64,000 nt of DNA from Stratiolaelaps scimitus (lineage: Eukaryota; Arthropoda; Arachnida; Mesostigmata; Laelapidae), in the NCBI GenBank assembly GCA_019614645.1, contig JABWDB010000037.1:1426001-1490000 (forward strand), given 5' to 3'. Below the pieces are notes generated by a model. That model was not told the DNA's origin. It searched no databases and saw nothing but the letters and a program-made list of their open reading frames with translations. Position numbers and translations under genes: made by a program. Shown in pieces: positions 48,301-58,632 of this stretch. How positions within the stretch are numbered: the stretch's first letter is position 1; every line of letters begins with the position of its first letter.

Positions 48301-51300
48301 CCTGCAAAAAATATACGCTTCGGCAACAGAATCCATTGAACAAAAACACGGAAACTGTTCACGAAATGTATCTTTGTTGTCACCACTTCCTTCACTACTG
48401 TATATACAGGATGGATTAAGAAAAACAAAAACGAACAAACATCTAATTCAGCATGCACAGCCTCAATTGCAACTGTCCCCTGCTAAACGACTGGCCAAAA
48501 TATACAGCGGCCCTTGCACAATACATCATATTATACCAGATTATTTGACACTATTACCGTTGAGCTGATTAATCGTTGTACGGATCGATTATATTTGCAT
48601 CTGTGCAGCTTCAGGCTCTGTGAGCCCGATGCAGAATCGTTTTCGGGGCACATGCAACACCATTCGAGAATCATATTCTGTTGAAGAGCGTATTTGTCTT
48701 ATCCTGTCGTGCACGACCCCGCCTGCAATGAACGAATCCTTTCGCCATTGTTGATATTTGTAGTTTGTTAGTTCAAAAGGAGTATGCTTTTCAAAGCAAT
48801 TGTTTGCAATTGAAAACGCCTTTTGAAGAATCGGGATCGATATCGAACGACCGAGACGCCTGAAAGGATCTTTTGAAGTCACTGCGCCGCGATACCGAAT
48901 CGGATAAGTGGATCTGACGCTGAATGGAGAGCGATTTACACGTTCTCACAATTCAAAAGCAAAATTTCACCGAGTCACGTATCGTTGTTTATATTTTAGC
49001 CATTTTAACCCACCTAAGTCAGAAGGATGTACTTAGCCATTAGATACACAAGGGATCTAGCTAAAATCATAGATAATAAATTAATCACTTGGATCTTTTG
49101 CCGTCCGCCCAGGTCTCAAAGGCCGATTATTTCAGGGTTTCTATCCTTGAGCTCATTGAATAACCCCCAGGCTAACCACTGAGAGATACGTTTACGGCGA
49201 TTCGAGGTTTTCGAAGCTCGTCAAATAGGAAGTAATGTTATACCTTGAAGGTTACACACGTTACATGTGCACCAATTAACACGCGAACATTCTCGCGAAT
49301 CACCTCGTCCCGTTGCTCAGACATTCTACAGTCATATGGGTGGTACTTGTTTACATTGGTACTTTGTATTTGTCGTATTCTGCCATATGCATTGCACCGA
49401 TATGCTTTCTACCGTCAAAAATAGTAGGGTTACTCAGGTAAGTGAATGAGTATTGCGCACCCTGAGAATCCAACCCGGAATCCCATCTTTGGCTGAGACC
49501 CTCCCCCGGGTTCGTCATAGCGTACTAGCCAAATTATCTAAAACAACCACCTCCCCTGTAGCGAAGAGATTCGATCAATTTTTCGGCTGTGCAAGTGCCT
49601 GATGCCGAGTCAATGTTGCCAAACTATAATTATATATTAATTTCAAAGCGTCAGCGCCACAGAGTTGAACGTGGTTTACGCCACAGTAGGCTTCTCTGAG
49701 GCTCAAGATTTCGGACTTCAGTGAAGACGATGAGCAGCGACCTCAGTTACTATAATATGATACGCATAAGTGTCATCGAATTAGCGAGTTTCACGTCATT
49801 ATATCTGAGGCCTAGCCATGCTGCAATTATTAGTGACAATTAGTTAAATAACCGCCAAGCCGTATTTATCTCATATTATTGTGTGCGTGAAATGATTCGC
49901 GGCATATTTATGACACATTTAAAATGCTAGAACCACGAACCCGATCATGATGGCCGCGGTATAACCCAATTTCCAATTTTTCTCCAGGATACCCCATTGG
50001 TGTAGATTGCATTGATTTTCACGGGATGATTTAAATGTCGAGTTCCTTTTCAGCCATGAGTTTCGTAGTCGCTGTACGCGCGACAACGCGAACCCAAAAC
50101 GTCGTTCTCAAGCGACGGGCCCACTTGTCAGCGAATCACGCAAACCAAGAACCATTTGAAACTGGCGACTCACTTGAATCAGCCTCTTTTTAGGACAAAG
50201 CCGCCGGCTCTCTCTGCGCCTGCCGTCTTCCATTGTGTTGTAGTACTTCCAACATATTGTTCCCGGCTCTCTTTACTGTTTCGTACATTAAGCTTCACGG
50301 TGTAGCGTTTCAATTGGAATTGTAAATTTAATTTTGGTTCTCTGGGAAGCTCTTCGAAGGGATCTTCTCTGTCTCTTCATGTATCGTTATGTACTAATCG
50401 AGCAATAGTGGCTGAGATGGAGCATCTCTAATTGTGAAGTTAAATTAGCCTTGGTTCGAACCCCGCTATATGACACCCATATATATGTACTCATTGTTAA
50501 TTTGCATTAAAATTAATACAATTAATATTGTAATAGATATTTAACAATTGTTGTTACTCGTCCATTGAATTGTTCATCCGAGCGACGATTCCGCCTTGTC
50601 ATATTTCGCATAAAAAAGCATTGTTTAGTTATTATGGCATTACTAAAGTTATAAGGTAACACATAAATGCCAAATTAACACAATAAGATCTTGATGGTGA
50701 TGAAATGTAACACAACGCATTTGACGGGGTAGAGATTCGCTAGTGTTCCCTGTAGCGTGTCACGCTTGGTGTATACCACGTTTACCACGCATTCATTATA
50801 CGTACGTAAGTGTCTATCCGTCGCAGGAGGACGAGCGTGCCACTACCTGGACCCTCCGCGATCCCGCGAATTTGTTGCTATTTCTTATTGTGGCGGGAAC
50901 CATATTTTCATGTTCATCCTGATGGGCGACATCCTACTGACTGATGCTAACCTTTCGAACGGACAACCAGTTTGAAAAATAGATGGATATAGGGGCTGAC
51001 AATGGCACTCGAAGCAGATACAAGTGGTTTTAAATTTTTAAGGCCCATTTAGTACTAAAGCGTCTAGGGTCTAAAGCATCTTGGGGCCTGTCAGATAGGG
51101 GAACAACTGAGGGTCAGTTCGAAATACAATAATTATCTGGGGCCGTTCGCTCCCTCGCGAGATTCGATCGCTCACCTCAGCAAAGAAGTTCGCTTGCGAA
51201 ATGAAGAATGCTGCTAAAAGTGGACCTATTCGTGCATTTAAAAAAATGTAGATTTTATGTGTGCAATTAAATCTTCTGTGTAATGTTCGGGTGGTGATGT

Positions 51301-53574
51301 ACCTCTAGTAATATGGACGTCGGCATAGGCCAGACTCAATAGAATACTACGCCGGTTTTGTACACCAGGCAGCTCATGTAACGTTCGGTACGATGTTTAT
51401 TATTATGTTTATTATTATGCGTACCATATACACTTTTACACTTTATTTTCCTTTTGAGAACTCAAGTATTGTGAAATTGCAGTTCCGACAATAAATCCTG
51501 ATCATGAATTTGAATCGAATATTGATAATGTTTTTGCAGATAACAACAATAATAATAATAATAAAATAATAATAATAAGTCGAGCATCCTATTAGCCGGA
51601 CAGCGATCGACGAACCTATGGATGGTGGACCAATTTGTATAGTAGAATTATTACCATATTGCTAAGCGTGAACGTACGAATATGTAAAATCTACACAGAT
51701 AGATGCTTAAGGAAGTTAATTGGAGTATTCCATAAGCGATCGTGAAATTGTTGCTGGACACTGCGGTGAGAGGGGACCATATGTTTGTCGGTGATTTAAG
51801 AGAGTGAACGGACTCCGCTCATTGAATCTCTTCCGCCACAAAAAGCTCGGACCCACTTAGTAGTGTAATTTACATCCATTGTGTGGGTCGTGCTTAAGCG
51901 ACATAGGATATATACTACTGTCGAGACATGCGGTGACGTGTGGAGTGCATTCGTGTGCGCCTTGCCATCGTGGGAGACGGACGTAAGTGCACGGGTTCGA
52001 TCCCCACTCGTTGCACATTTGCATTTTCCGCGGGTTGAAAAAGTCGTACCGTCGACGTTCGATGTTTAAGGCTTAAGAGAATCAGCTCGAAGAACGCATG
52101 TAGGATACGATACTACTTGGACGAATCACTTAGATGATTTTGAGAGGCGCCGGACCCTGAATTCAGGCTGTATCCCAGCTAATTATACCATTGGAGATTA
52201 GGCGCGAACCCTGAAATTCGCCGTTCACGATCACCAGTAGTATAACTCGTTGAGAAGAAACGCAAACGCTGCAGTAAAGCCCGATACAACATTTATCAAG
52301 AGCAATTAGCATAGCTAAGACAAAAAACAACGATCGGCCAGCGGTAGAAATTATACAAAGTTGCACTCGATTGCTTCTCGGGAGGCCTTACAAAGATCTC
52401 TCGAGTCTCGTAGCTAACAATAGCGATTCAAGCATGTTAGGTAGCCAGGCAATCTATACGTACATCATGGATATGCCCGTTTCGAAAGTAGAACGGCTCC
52501 TTGTCGAGGCGTAGCGGGTCGAGAATCTCCCGAAGCGGGGGACTCGAGCGGATCTCACGCAAGGTCGCGTCTAAGTACTCGTTCAGCGCTAATAACTGTT
52601 GATCCGGCTGCATTTGCTCGACGGGATTATATCTCTGTTCATCAGAAAGAGCGGTATCGAAATTGATGTCATTACAAGTCTTAGGAGACTCCTGAAACCT
52701 ATAAACAGTCGTATCTAGCCGAATTATATCATGGCAACGGACGAATGGTTCACGTTGTCATTTCGGCCCGAATCTGGCGGCTTTAATTAAATTAATCGCT
52801 TAATTATTTCGGCAAATTGGGTAGAAGAAGCATTATAATTAAACGCCACAGACCCGAATGTGCGGAATGAAAAAATTATTGTCTAAATTGTGTAGATAAC
52901 CTGTCCAATTGTATTATTATACATAGAAGGTACAGCAGCAAGAAATTGATTAGCAATGCCATATTATTTGAGGTTATACAAGTCGTTCTTTATACGGCCA
53001 GGTACCATGATGAGTGTGTGCAGTCCACGCATGGGACGAATGGGACTTTCAATATAACATACACAGTGGATGTAATGTATATATGTACATATTGTATTGG
53101 CTGTTTGACTTGAAATTCTGCTCGACTTCGTTGAGGTCATACATTTGTGTCAAATGGCAATAGCCAAACGAGGTGCAATCAACCTTTTTACTTTTTTTTA
53201 CAATCTTTTTTCTTTTTTTATCGAGAACTTAAGCATATGTATGTATATTGCAGTTCCGAGAATAAACATTTGATTAAATCTAAAAAAAATAGGTCTTTAT
53301 GAAGGTTGTCTTGGCGATAACTGTATATATAAACATATATATATATATATATGTTTTTTTTGTAGAGTTGACGAACGAATTCGAAATGAAGATTTCACAA
53401 TTTAATTCATTTTCTAGATGTGAATCAAACACAAGATAAATTGAAGTCATACCTGCTCCCAGTTCGTTTCTTGACGAAATTTATTGCCGGTCTCGAAGTC
53501 AGGCGTTTGGGTGCCTGGAAGACGAGCTGTCCTCTGTGGTGGTCCACCATTGCCTCCGTGGTATCGATGTCGAT
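42230..53574 (-). CDS. Group 7 allergen / takeout-like lipid-binding protein, incomplete gene
   Basis: Minus-strand exons at 53453-53574, 52464-52691, 44811-44934, 43184-43318 (tentative) and 42230-42313 share compatible phases. They resemble the mite group 7 allergen and takeout/JHBP-like super-roll fold: a LNEYLDATLREIR helix and DPLRL, then a YEPVSPIKFEGRF strand region and LAATLHIRLA, then the closing helix VENVLRPIIENELRKV and a stop. In this family the secreted product binds a lipid or hydrophobic ligand. The signal-peptide exon and one exon between 44935 and 52463 (needed to start in phase 0 and end in phase 1) were not found. Family assignment rests on pattern and architecture, not on an alignment. 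Confidence 0.5.
42482..42850 (-). repeat. SINE fragments
   Basis: ACTCTCAGCCAACATTTGAC is a family B tail. A tRNA-like stretch (GGCCTAGTGCGGTCC, 42640) and a B-box-like GGGATCGATCC in reverse (42819) follow. The block is mixed and its family boundaries are unclear. Confidence 0.5.
43184..43318 (-). CDS. Tentative exon of group 7/takeout-like gene
   Basis: Reverse strand, 45 open codons, phase 0 at both ends. It ends in TMGKLSSILKRITRSIL, which runs naturally into VENVLRPI of the terminal exon, as the last two helices do in the family. The donor (GTTTGA) is weak. The better-looking acceptor (TATATACAG, exon top at 43278) has the wrong phase for the exon at 44811. A different exon structure is possible. 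Confidence 0.3.
43791..43807. repeat. G17 homopolymer
   Basis: Seventeen G in a row directly after TAGTGT; prone to length change and to sequencing error. Confidence 0.9.
44811..44934 (-). CDS. Internal exon of group 7/takeout-like gene
   Basis: Acceptor CCCCTTTTAG and donor GTTAGC bound 124 bases: one base plus 41 codons. The product is YRYEPVSPIKFEGRF, then SLEKLAATLHIRLAEH and HLLLFK. Alternating strands of this kind match the central sheet of group 7 allergens, where a Y-x-Y segment is followed by a long strand. It needs an upstream exon ending in phase 1. Confidence 0.55.
45122..45273 (+). repeat. SINE family A copy with 5' inversion
   Basis: The left 92 bases are the SINE body in reverse orientation and the right 60 bases are the tail in forward orientation with an A-rich end. 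AGCATTTACTGTGCC is present at both 45107-45121 and 45274-45288. An inverted 5' part plus a normal 3' tail within one target duplication is the known signature of twin priming. Confidence 0.92.
46096..46247 (-). CDS. Weak terminal-exon-like ORF
   Basis: Following a GAAG acceptor the reverse strand reads LRGEIILFEVEPLDDKANPE, then LTELNVPFASGKKSLSF and a stop. The product looks protein-like but the splice site is poor and no upstream partner was found. It may instead belong to the 3' end of the decayed LINE directly to the right. Confidence 0.15.
47208..47396 (-). pseudogene. Reverse transcriptase fragment of the 46-48 kb LINE
   Basis: The longest intact piece, 62 codons, carries QHDFIEGRSTETQLL and IYLNFTKTFDRVNHHIVISK. 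The first catalytic aspartate of the A motif (YLDFSKAFD) is changed to Asn (YLNFTKTFD), while the second Asp remains. Confidence 0.8.
47449..47525 (-). repeat. SINE family B fragment inside the 46-48 kb LINE
   Basis: GGCTGACTCTCAGCCAACAT, then TGTCCACGGTACTGCTAC, interrupts the reverse transcriptase frame between its FEKIM and QHDF blocks. Confidence 0.75.
48589..48919 (-). CDS. Unrecognised terminal-exon-like ORF
   Basis: Acceptor CTCTCCATTCAG is followed by one base, 109 codons and TAA. The product is VRSTYPIRYRGAV, then DPFRRLGRSISIPIL, FELTNYKYQQWRKDSF, GVVHDRIRQIR and ends FCIGLTEPEAAQMQI. Composition (many Arg, Tyr, Trp, few repeats) looks like a real folded or filament-associated protein, and the reading frame is open in GC-average DNA. 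I do not recognise the family. It sits in the large intron of the group 7-like gene on the same strand. It could be a nested gene, a retrocopy or a last exon of an overlapping gene. Confidence 0.4.
51082..51128 (+). repeat. SINE family A tail fragment
   Basis: GGCCTGTCAGATAGGGGAAC followed by AACTGAGGGTCAGTTCGA matches the last 45 bases of family A. The rest is absent. Confidence 0.8.
51928..52071 (+). repeat. SINE family B copy, forward
   Basis: GTGTGCGCCTTGCCATCGTG, GGTTCGATCCCCACTCGTTG and TTGCACATTTGCATTTTC match the 30212 copy in sense direction with an intact B box. Confidence 0.85.
52464..52691 (-). CDS. Internal exon of group 7/takeout-like gene, N-terminal helix
   Basis: Acceptor ATAGGTTTCAG and donor GTACGT bound exactly 76 codons in phase 0-0, with no ATG requirement. 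It starts ESPKTCNDINFD, then has QQLLALNEYLDATLREIRS and EILDPLRLDKEPF, ending in NGHIHD. The long amphipathic helix followed by the DP-L motif is the best match in the window to the start of mature group 7 allergens. Codon use is GC-rich compared with the flanks. Confidence 0.7.
53453..53574 (-). CDS. Probable exon upstream of 52464-52691
   Basis: Acceptor CACTCTTACAG and donor GTATGA bound 122 bases. The frame compatible with the next exon is two bases plus 40 codons, a low-complexity polar region with GGNGGPPQRTARLPG and ending RQETNWEQ. A second open frame (IDIDTTEAMVDHH...) also exists but its phase does not fit. A signal-peptide exon ending in phase 1 should lie to the right and was not found. 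Confidence 0.45.
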
Positions 53575-54307
53575 CTGTAAGAGTGGATTGGCAACAATAT
53601 GATATTGGGCTCTTTCGTCTACAATGTATTATACATGGTGCAATATTTGGCTAAACGATTGTGTAGTCCTGTCTACATATGTATAAATTCCTACGATATT
53701 GGCATCAGCATATTGCTGAATTCACAGCGTTTAATATATTGTTCGACCGTAACAGGCTCCCGAGGTAATCCGTTGTGCGGTGTAAGCTTCGAAACATGAC
53801 AAGGTTGAGGGATGGATGGTTTAATGGATGCTACAGCACTCGGGGACTACGCCACCGGCAAAGTTAGTCACATTTATCATCCGAAATTAATATTATAAGT
53901 TTCCAGATGCTAAATCGTCGAACTTAGAGTGCGTGTCTATTGCGTCAATTTACCGTCCAGCTCGCACGAGAACCCTACTGAAAAATGCCCACTGAGTTAT
54001 GAGGTTCTGGAGTAGAATTTCCCTTTTTTACACCTTTGATTCCATATCCATCTTTAGGCCAATCCCTCATATTATGCCAATCTACCAATAATCTCATATA
54101 TGTTACACTTATTTTTAACTTTCGATCTCAACATATGATAACCTTGCCAATAACCATAGGCGCTTGATGTGTTCGCGATGGCGTTCACTATTTCCATTCA
54201 TTCTGTAACTTGGTACAAAATTCAGCAGCTGTTGTTCGTTGATGGACTTTTTTGTTCGTATGCCTCCTCCCATCAGACGGTTCTCGGCGTTTAGTGTCCG
54301 TACGCTA

Positions 54308-54430
54308 GGCAGAACTACCACAGGAAATTACCGAGAGGAAAATCCACCTCTTGTTGAGGTTACGGCAGAATTTGAATCTGGGACAGATCCCACTAGCGGT
54401 CTCTTTAGCTGTGTCCTTCCGTAGGTACCA
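54308..54430 (-). repeat. SINE family D copy
   Basis: Matches 24640-24830 in order: GGCAGAACTACCACAGGAAA, GAGAGGAAAATCCACCTCTT and GAATTTGAATCTGGGACAGA. A tRNA-like B box is read in reverse. Confidence 0.65.
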
Positions 54431-55387
54431 GGACATGGCCGGCTCCGCCATCACAGCGCCCTCGTAATTGATGATCGACGCTTTGCTAGCTCAAAAACAT
54501 ATACATGCATTTACGAGGACAAGGCGATAGGTGTTAATCAGTCGATGTTTCTAGGTCGCCATTTCTACTCTCGGAGCTCCTTCGCTTTAGAAATGTTTGT
54601 TCGTTTGTCTAGTTCAAGTTGAAGTAGTACTCCCTTTATTCATCATTAACAAATCGCTCATCGCTAATAAACATACACCGGTATATATTACACTCAGCGA
54701 ATGTATGTCTTCTCTCAATCAATACAACGGGACGTAAATGTGGACGTCAGGCGTCCACTCAAACGTCGCATGCCACAGTAAACCACAGATCTGTCTCATT
54801 GCAGATTTGAACCAATTTCAATAACAGCCAAACCCGCGAGCATGCTCAGTGTATATGCATCGAGCTGTACACAGGCCTCAGGGAATCATGATGGCTGTTT
54901 ATGATTGGTCATGCTTAATGTAACCAGACCTTCGTTCACCAGATACAGGCAGATAACGAACAGATAGAGTATACACAATTGTTATAATTTTATTCCTATA
55001 ATAATCATTATCATTAGTTTGAGATGCATCTCCGATTATATTACCCCTCAAATGAACCTCCATGTTACGCGCTTCGACGCGACCCACCATCCCCCAGGTG
55101 TGAATGGGGGCTGCTTCCATCAATACCTCTACGGCCACAGAGAAATGCCAATGAAATTGCAACTTACGCTCGCCATTACAATGCTTGTGTAATGCTAAAT
55201 GAGTTTCTTAATGCCCACGGATGTGGGGCCAGTCTAGTGACCCAAGGATGTATTTGTACAACGAAATATATGTCGTATTCTCTCAAGTTCATTATGATTC
55301 TGCAATAGCTGTGGAACGAAATCAATCTCAAAACTCGCTCTTTCGCCAACGTCCACCCGTCGACCTCAACAATAACAAATTTCCCGA

Positions 55388-55470
55388 ACTGGCTGACAGC
55401 AAACATTTAACTCAGTCCACGATACTGCTTTCGGCATTACAGCTTCGTGAGACGACATCTGACGCGTTCG
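55388..55470 (-). repeat. SINE family B fragment
   Basis: GGCTGACAGCAAACATTTAA and GCATTACAGCTTCGTGAGAC, reverse orientation, with the tRNA half missing. Confidence 0.65.
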
Positions 55471-55658
55471 TGCAAATTGGATGAAATAAGCCTTATAAAT
55501 ATATATTCTCTACTGCGGTGATTGTTCCTATTTCTTGCTCATTCGTCATTTACTGTAACCAATGGCCAATAGCGACGTAGCCAGCCGTTCCAAGTACATT
55601 GTTCGCTTACGAAACAGTGTTGATTGGCGACTTAGTCCAAGACTGTTTTGTTGATCTT

Positions 55659-55719
55659 GTTTTGAGAGAAGGAGATTTTCTTCAAGCGCACGGACACCAC
55701 CAGAGACATTCAAATCTCT
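55659..55719. repeat. Dispersed repeat H, copy 2
   Basis: Partner of 1294-1355, containing CTTCAAGCGCACGGACACCA and CCAGAGAC in the same order. Confidence 0.7.
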
Positions 55720-55729
55720 ATCTAATCTC

Positions 55730-55880
55730 AGCTCTAAACGTCCACGGTATTGTTTTCTCACATTGATTCATAAGATCCCCCCCCCCTATGCAAACGCTGG
55801 GGATCGAACTTGTGTACGCACCTGCGTCCATCTCCTGCGATTGCAAGGTAGGCTCACATGAATGCATCGGGATATCTCGA
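55730..55880 (-). repeat. SINE family B copy
   Basis: Contains GCTGGGGATCGAACTTGTGT and CATCTCCTGCGATTGCAAGG in reverse, with a C run in the middle (CCCCCCCCC) that expands the usual GGGG of the body. Confidence 0.75.
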
Positions 55881-55991
55881 CAAGAAAAAAGTTGCCCAAG
55901 GCGCAACCGACCCCTTTTCTTGAACATAGTCTCTTGCGTCTAAAGCCTTAAAATCGGCTCAGTATATTCAATTATAAAAGTGGGCGAATAG

Positions 55992-56306
55992 TTGTATCAC
56001 CCGCTGATCTTGACATACATCAAAGACGACCCTTCTTCATATATCGTCCTCGAAATCAATTGTGCTGGGCTGCCACAACGACATTGGTTGGTAGACCCTG
56101 TCCCACGATCGCTAACGGCCACACTGCAGCAGATTGCTCTCGCCACTGGCACCAAACCACAGGAGCGGACAAGCTTGATAAACATTTACGCGCTGAACGT
56201 TCACGACTTCATTAGCTTCAACATTCGAACGATACTTCCAGCAATTATTTTCAACGAGCTACTCAGCAGTGCCATAATGTGCCATAATGATCCTGAATTC
56301 TTCTGA
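55992..56306 (+). CDS. ORF of 104 codons, unrecognised
   Basis: Open frame with a plausible composition (HWLVDPVPRSLTATLQQIAL, then NVHDFISFNIRTILPAI) but no recognised domain, no clear start context and no assigned splice partners. The reverse strand is also open over much of it, so chance is possible. Confidence 0.12.
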   Translation: MYHPLILTYIKDDPSSYIVLEINCAGLPQRHWLVDPVPRSLTATLQQIALATGTKPQERTSLINIYALNVHDFISFNIRTILPAIIFNELLSSAIMCHNDPEFF

Positions 56307-58600
56307 TTCGATATCGCTCAGCGGGTTGAAGCCGAAGGGCTCGATGTTTCGACATGATACTGGGCGTCAATAGTTGACAATTCAATGAATATTATTATCT
56401 TATAATTATCTTTTTGAGCTGTTTTGCATATTAGTCTCTGATACGATGCAGTGCTGTTTGCATTGTATAATATTTCTTATTTCGATTTCTCTACATATCT
56501 ATGAGTGAATGTATGATCAATGTGCCTCAATTAAAATGATTAGTATTACACATAATTAACCTTTGGACTTATATTGGAGCTCTCGCTCCTCGCGACGCCG
56601 TAATCAGCTCGATAGGCAGACCGATTCAATGCGTATCACCGTCTTTCGCGCAACGCGAATTGCAAGCGGACCTGTTCATTACAGCACCTATGAATTCGCA
56701 GCATCTTGTCTTCGCAGAACTTGCGCTACTCGACGACATGTCTGAATGTTTCTTCTGATTTGTCCCAATAATCAACGATCGATGGCAGCCGGACACAGGG
56801 AACGCCCAGCAGCGAAGGATATAGCTCGCATCACTCATCAAGCGAAGGATATAGCTTGCAAAGGTTAACTCTCAACGATTTTTGGATGATTTTTGCTTCT
56901 GCAGACGTCCAAGTGTTATCTATTAGAAGGATAAGGTGCTTAAGTAAAGTAATCTTCATGAAGCTGATGTTTCGCTTGCTTTTGTCATCTATAATTTGAT
57001 AAATGCTACTACACGGGGTGTTAAGAAATCTATGAAAATTGCCCTCATCGACTATATCTTACTCAAGACAGCCATAACAATTATAATTCTTTTGTAAACT
57101 TATTACACACGCGGATAACACATCCCCTCTGATCCGCATTTGTGCGTCTGTTTGTGCGATCTTAAAGGTGAAGGACATTGTTAAACTTCTGCTGTTTCGC
57201 ACATTTCAAAGAGAATCTATTCAGTTCTGAGGTGACAAGGTCAGAAGGACCACTAAAGGCCTCAGCTTAATGGTCCACGAGACACATATGGCACGCTCGT
57301 CTGGAAATCCTCACTCCTAAAGGGTACGCAGTTATCGTCGTACTGGTATCACTATCTGGGGCAGCGGATACAAAGTGGTGATTCATAGAGTCGAGGCAAC
57401 CCTGAACGATTAGCCGCCCGTGCAACTGTCAGGAGAGCCCGCAGCAACTCAGCCCTCTGGATATCTCTTGCAGATACGACATCAGTCCGATAAGCAAGCT
57501 ATGTCAAATTTTATACTGCGCCACTGGCCTTTAAGATGCTTAATGGACGTACCCCATCGGACAATGCTTTTTCAATCACTGTATTTTTGCTACAAGACCG
57601 ACACGGCGAGCCAATGAATTGGTGAGATCCTATACCTTAATAGATTCTAGTCGCCATATTCTCGCATATCGATTAGCAGCCCCGTTTCTGGGGCTCTCTT
57701 CCGCGAGAGATCAGACGACTCGGCTCCATGGCAAAATTCTAACTCAAGGTAAATAAAATATTTGCTGTAAACCTTTGTGCTGATGTATATTGTGTTTTAC
57801 TTTATCATTCGTTTTATATAATACCCTAGGTAATCGGGAACTCAAGTGATTTCGTTGAACACGAAATGTTAAACACCTTTTTTTCTATTTTATTTTCGAC
57901 GGCGGAAGCATTTCACAATTGCAGTTCCGTCAGTAAACGGTCAATTCAAAACAATGAATGAGTGGATGTATTTTAAAATGAAAAACATGGAGAAGACATA
58001 TAACGGTACCACGGAATGTGGTAAACCTTGCTTACAATTTAGGTTTTAGGATTTAAAGCGTAGTTTGACGGCGTCTGACATAAAATTTGCCGATTTCCCT
58101 CGTCGATCTAAATTTGCGATACACGAAATTTCTAGATATGCACTTAGATAAAGAAAAAAAAACCACGAAAAGTTACTTCGGAAAAGTGCCAAACGCTTGT
58201 AAGTTAGTCTCCCAAAGTTAGTTGACTTATTAGTTGTATTGTCTCACCGAAAAAGGATGTTTGGGTGGGACAAACAAGTACTTACCTTCCAGGGCCGCGC
58301 AATTTTGGCTGGACGCTAAAGCAAATATCACATGCAGGATCAAGGAGAACATAACGGCGACAACTGTTGCTCGTTCTGGACAGTCAATTTACATCTGTAC
58401 CGCCGTTAGAGTTTGGTCAACAAAACCATATAAACGCTTCAACGTCTACGTAGATTTCATAGGCGGTGAAATCTGAAATGACACGGAAAAACGGGAACAA
58501 AAGTCTCTCAATTAAGCGGAAAAGGAGAAAATATGATGCATTGTACTTAAATAGGTTAACTAATTGGTTGTTTGTGAATTGCTGTATATTCAACGAATCC
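56307..58600. other. No gene recognised
   Basis: Short open frames at 56563-56841 and 57420-57617 lack recognised domains. A GCAGTTCCGTCAGTAAA stretch at about 57925 resembles the worn family C tail also seen near 51480 and 53250. Confidence 0.45.
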
Positions 58601-58601
58601 G

Positions 58602-58628
<27 letters not shown>

Positions 58629-58632
<4 letters not shown>

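Larger units (their letters stand above)
48920..52463 (-). other. Intron sequence of the group 7-like gene
   Basis: Contains a worn tRNA-like sequence at about 50395-50480 (GGTTCGAACCCC), a SINE A tail, a SINE B and AAT-rich runs. The missing middle exon of the gene should be here or between 45290 and 48588 but was not found. Confidence 0.5.

Noticed and set aside
53420..53602. 60-codon plus-strand open frame
   Set aside because: The minus strand has matching splice sites and a phase that fits the next exon of the group 7-like gene; the plus frame is its shadow.
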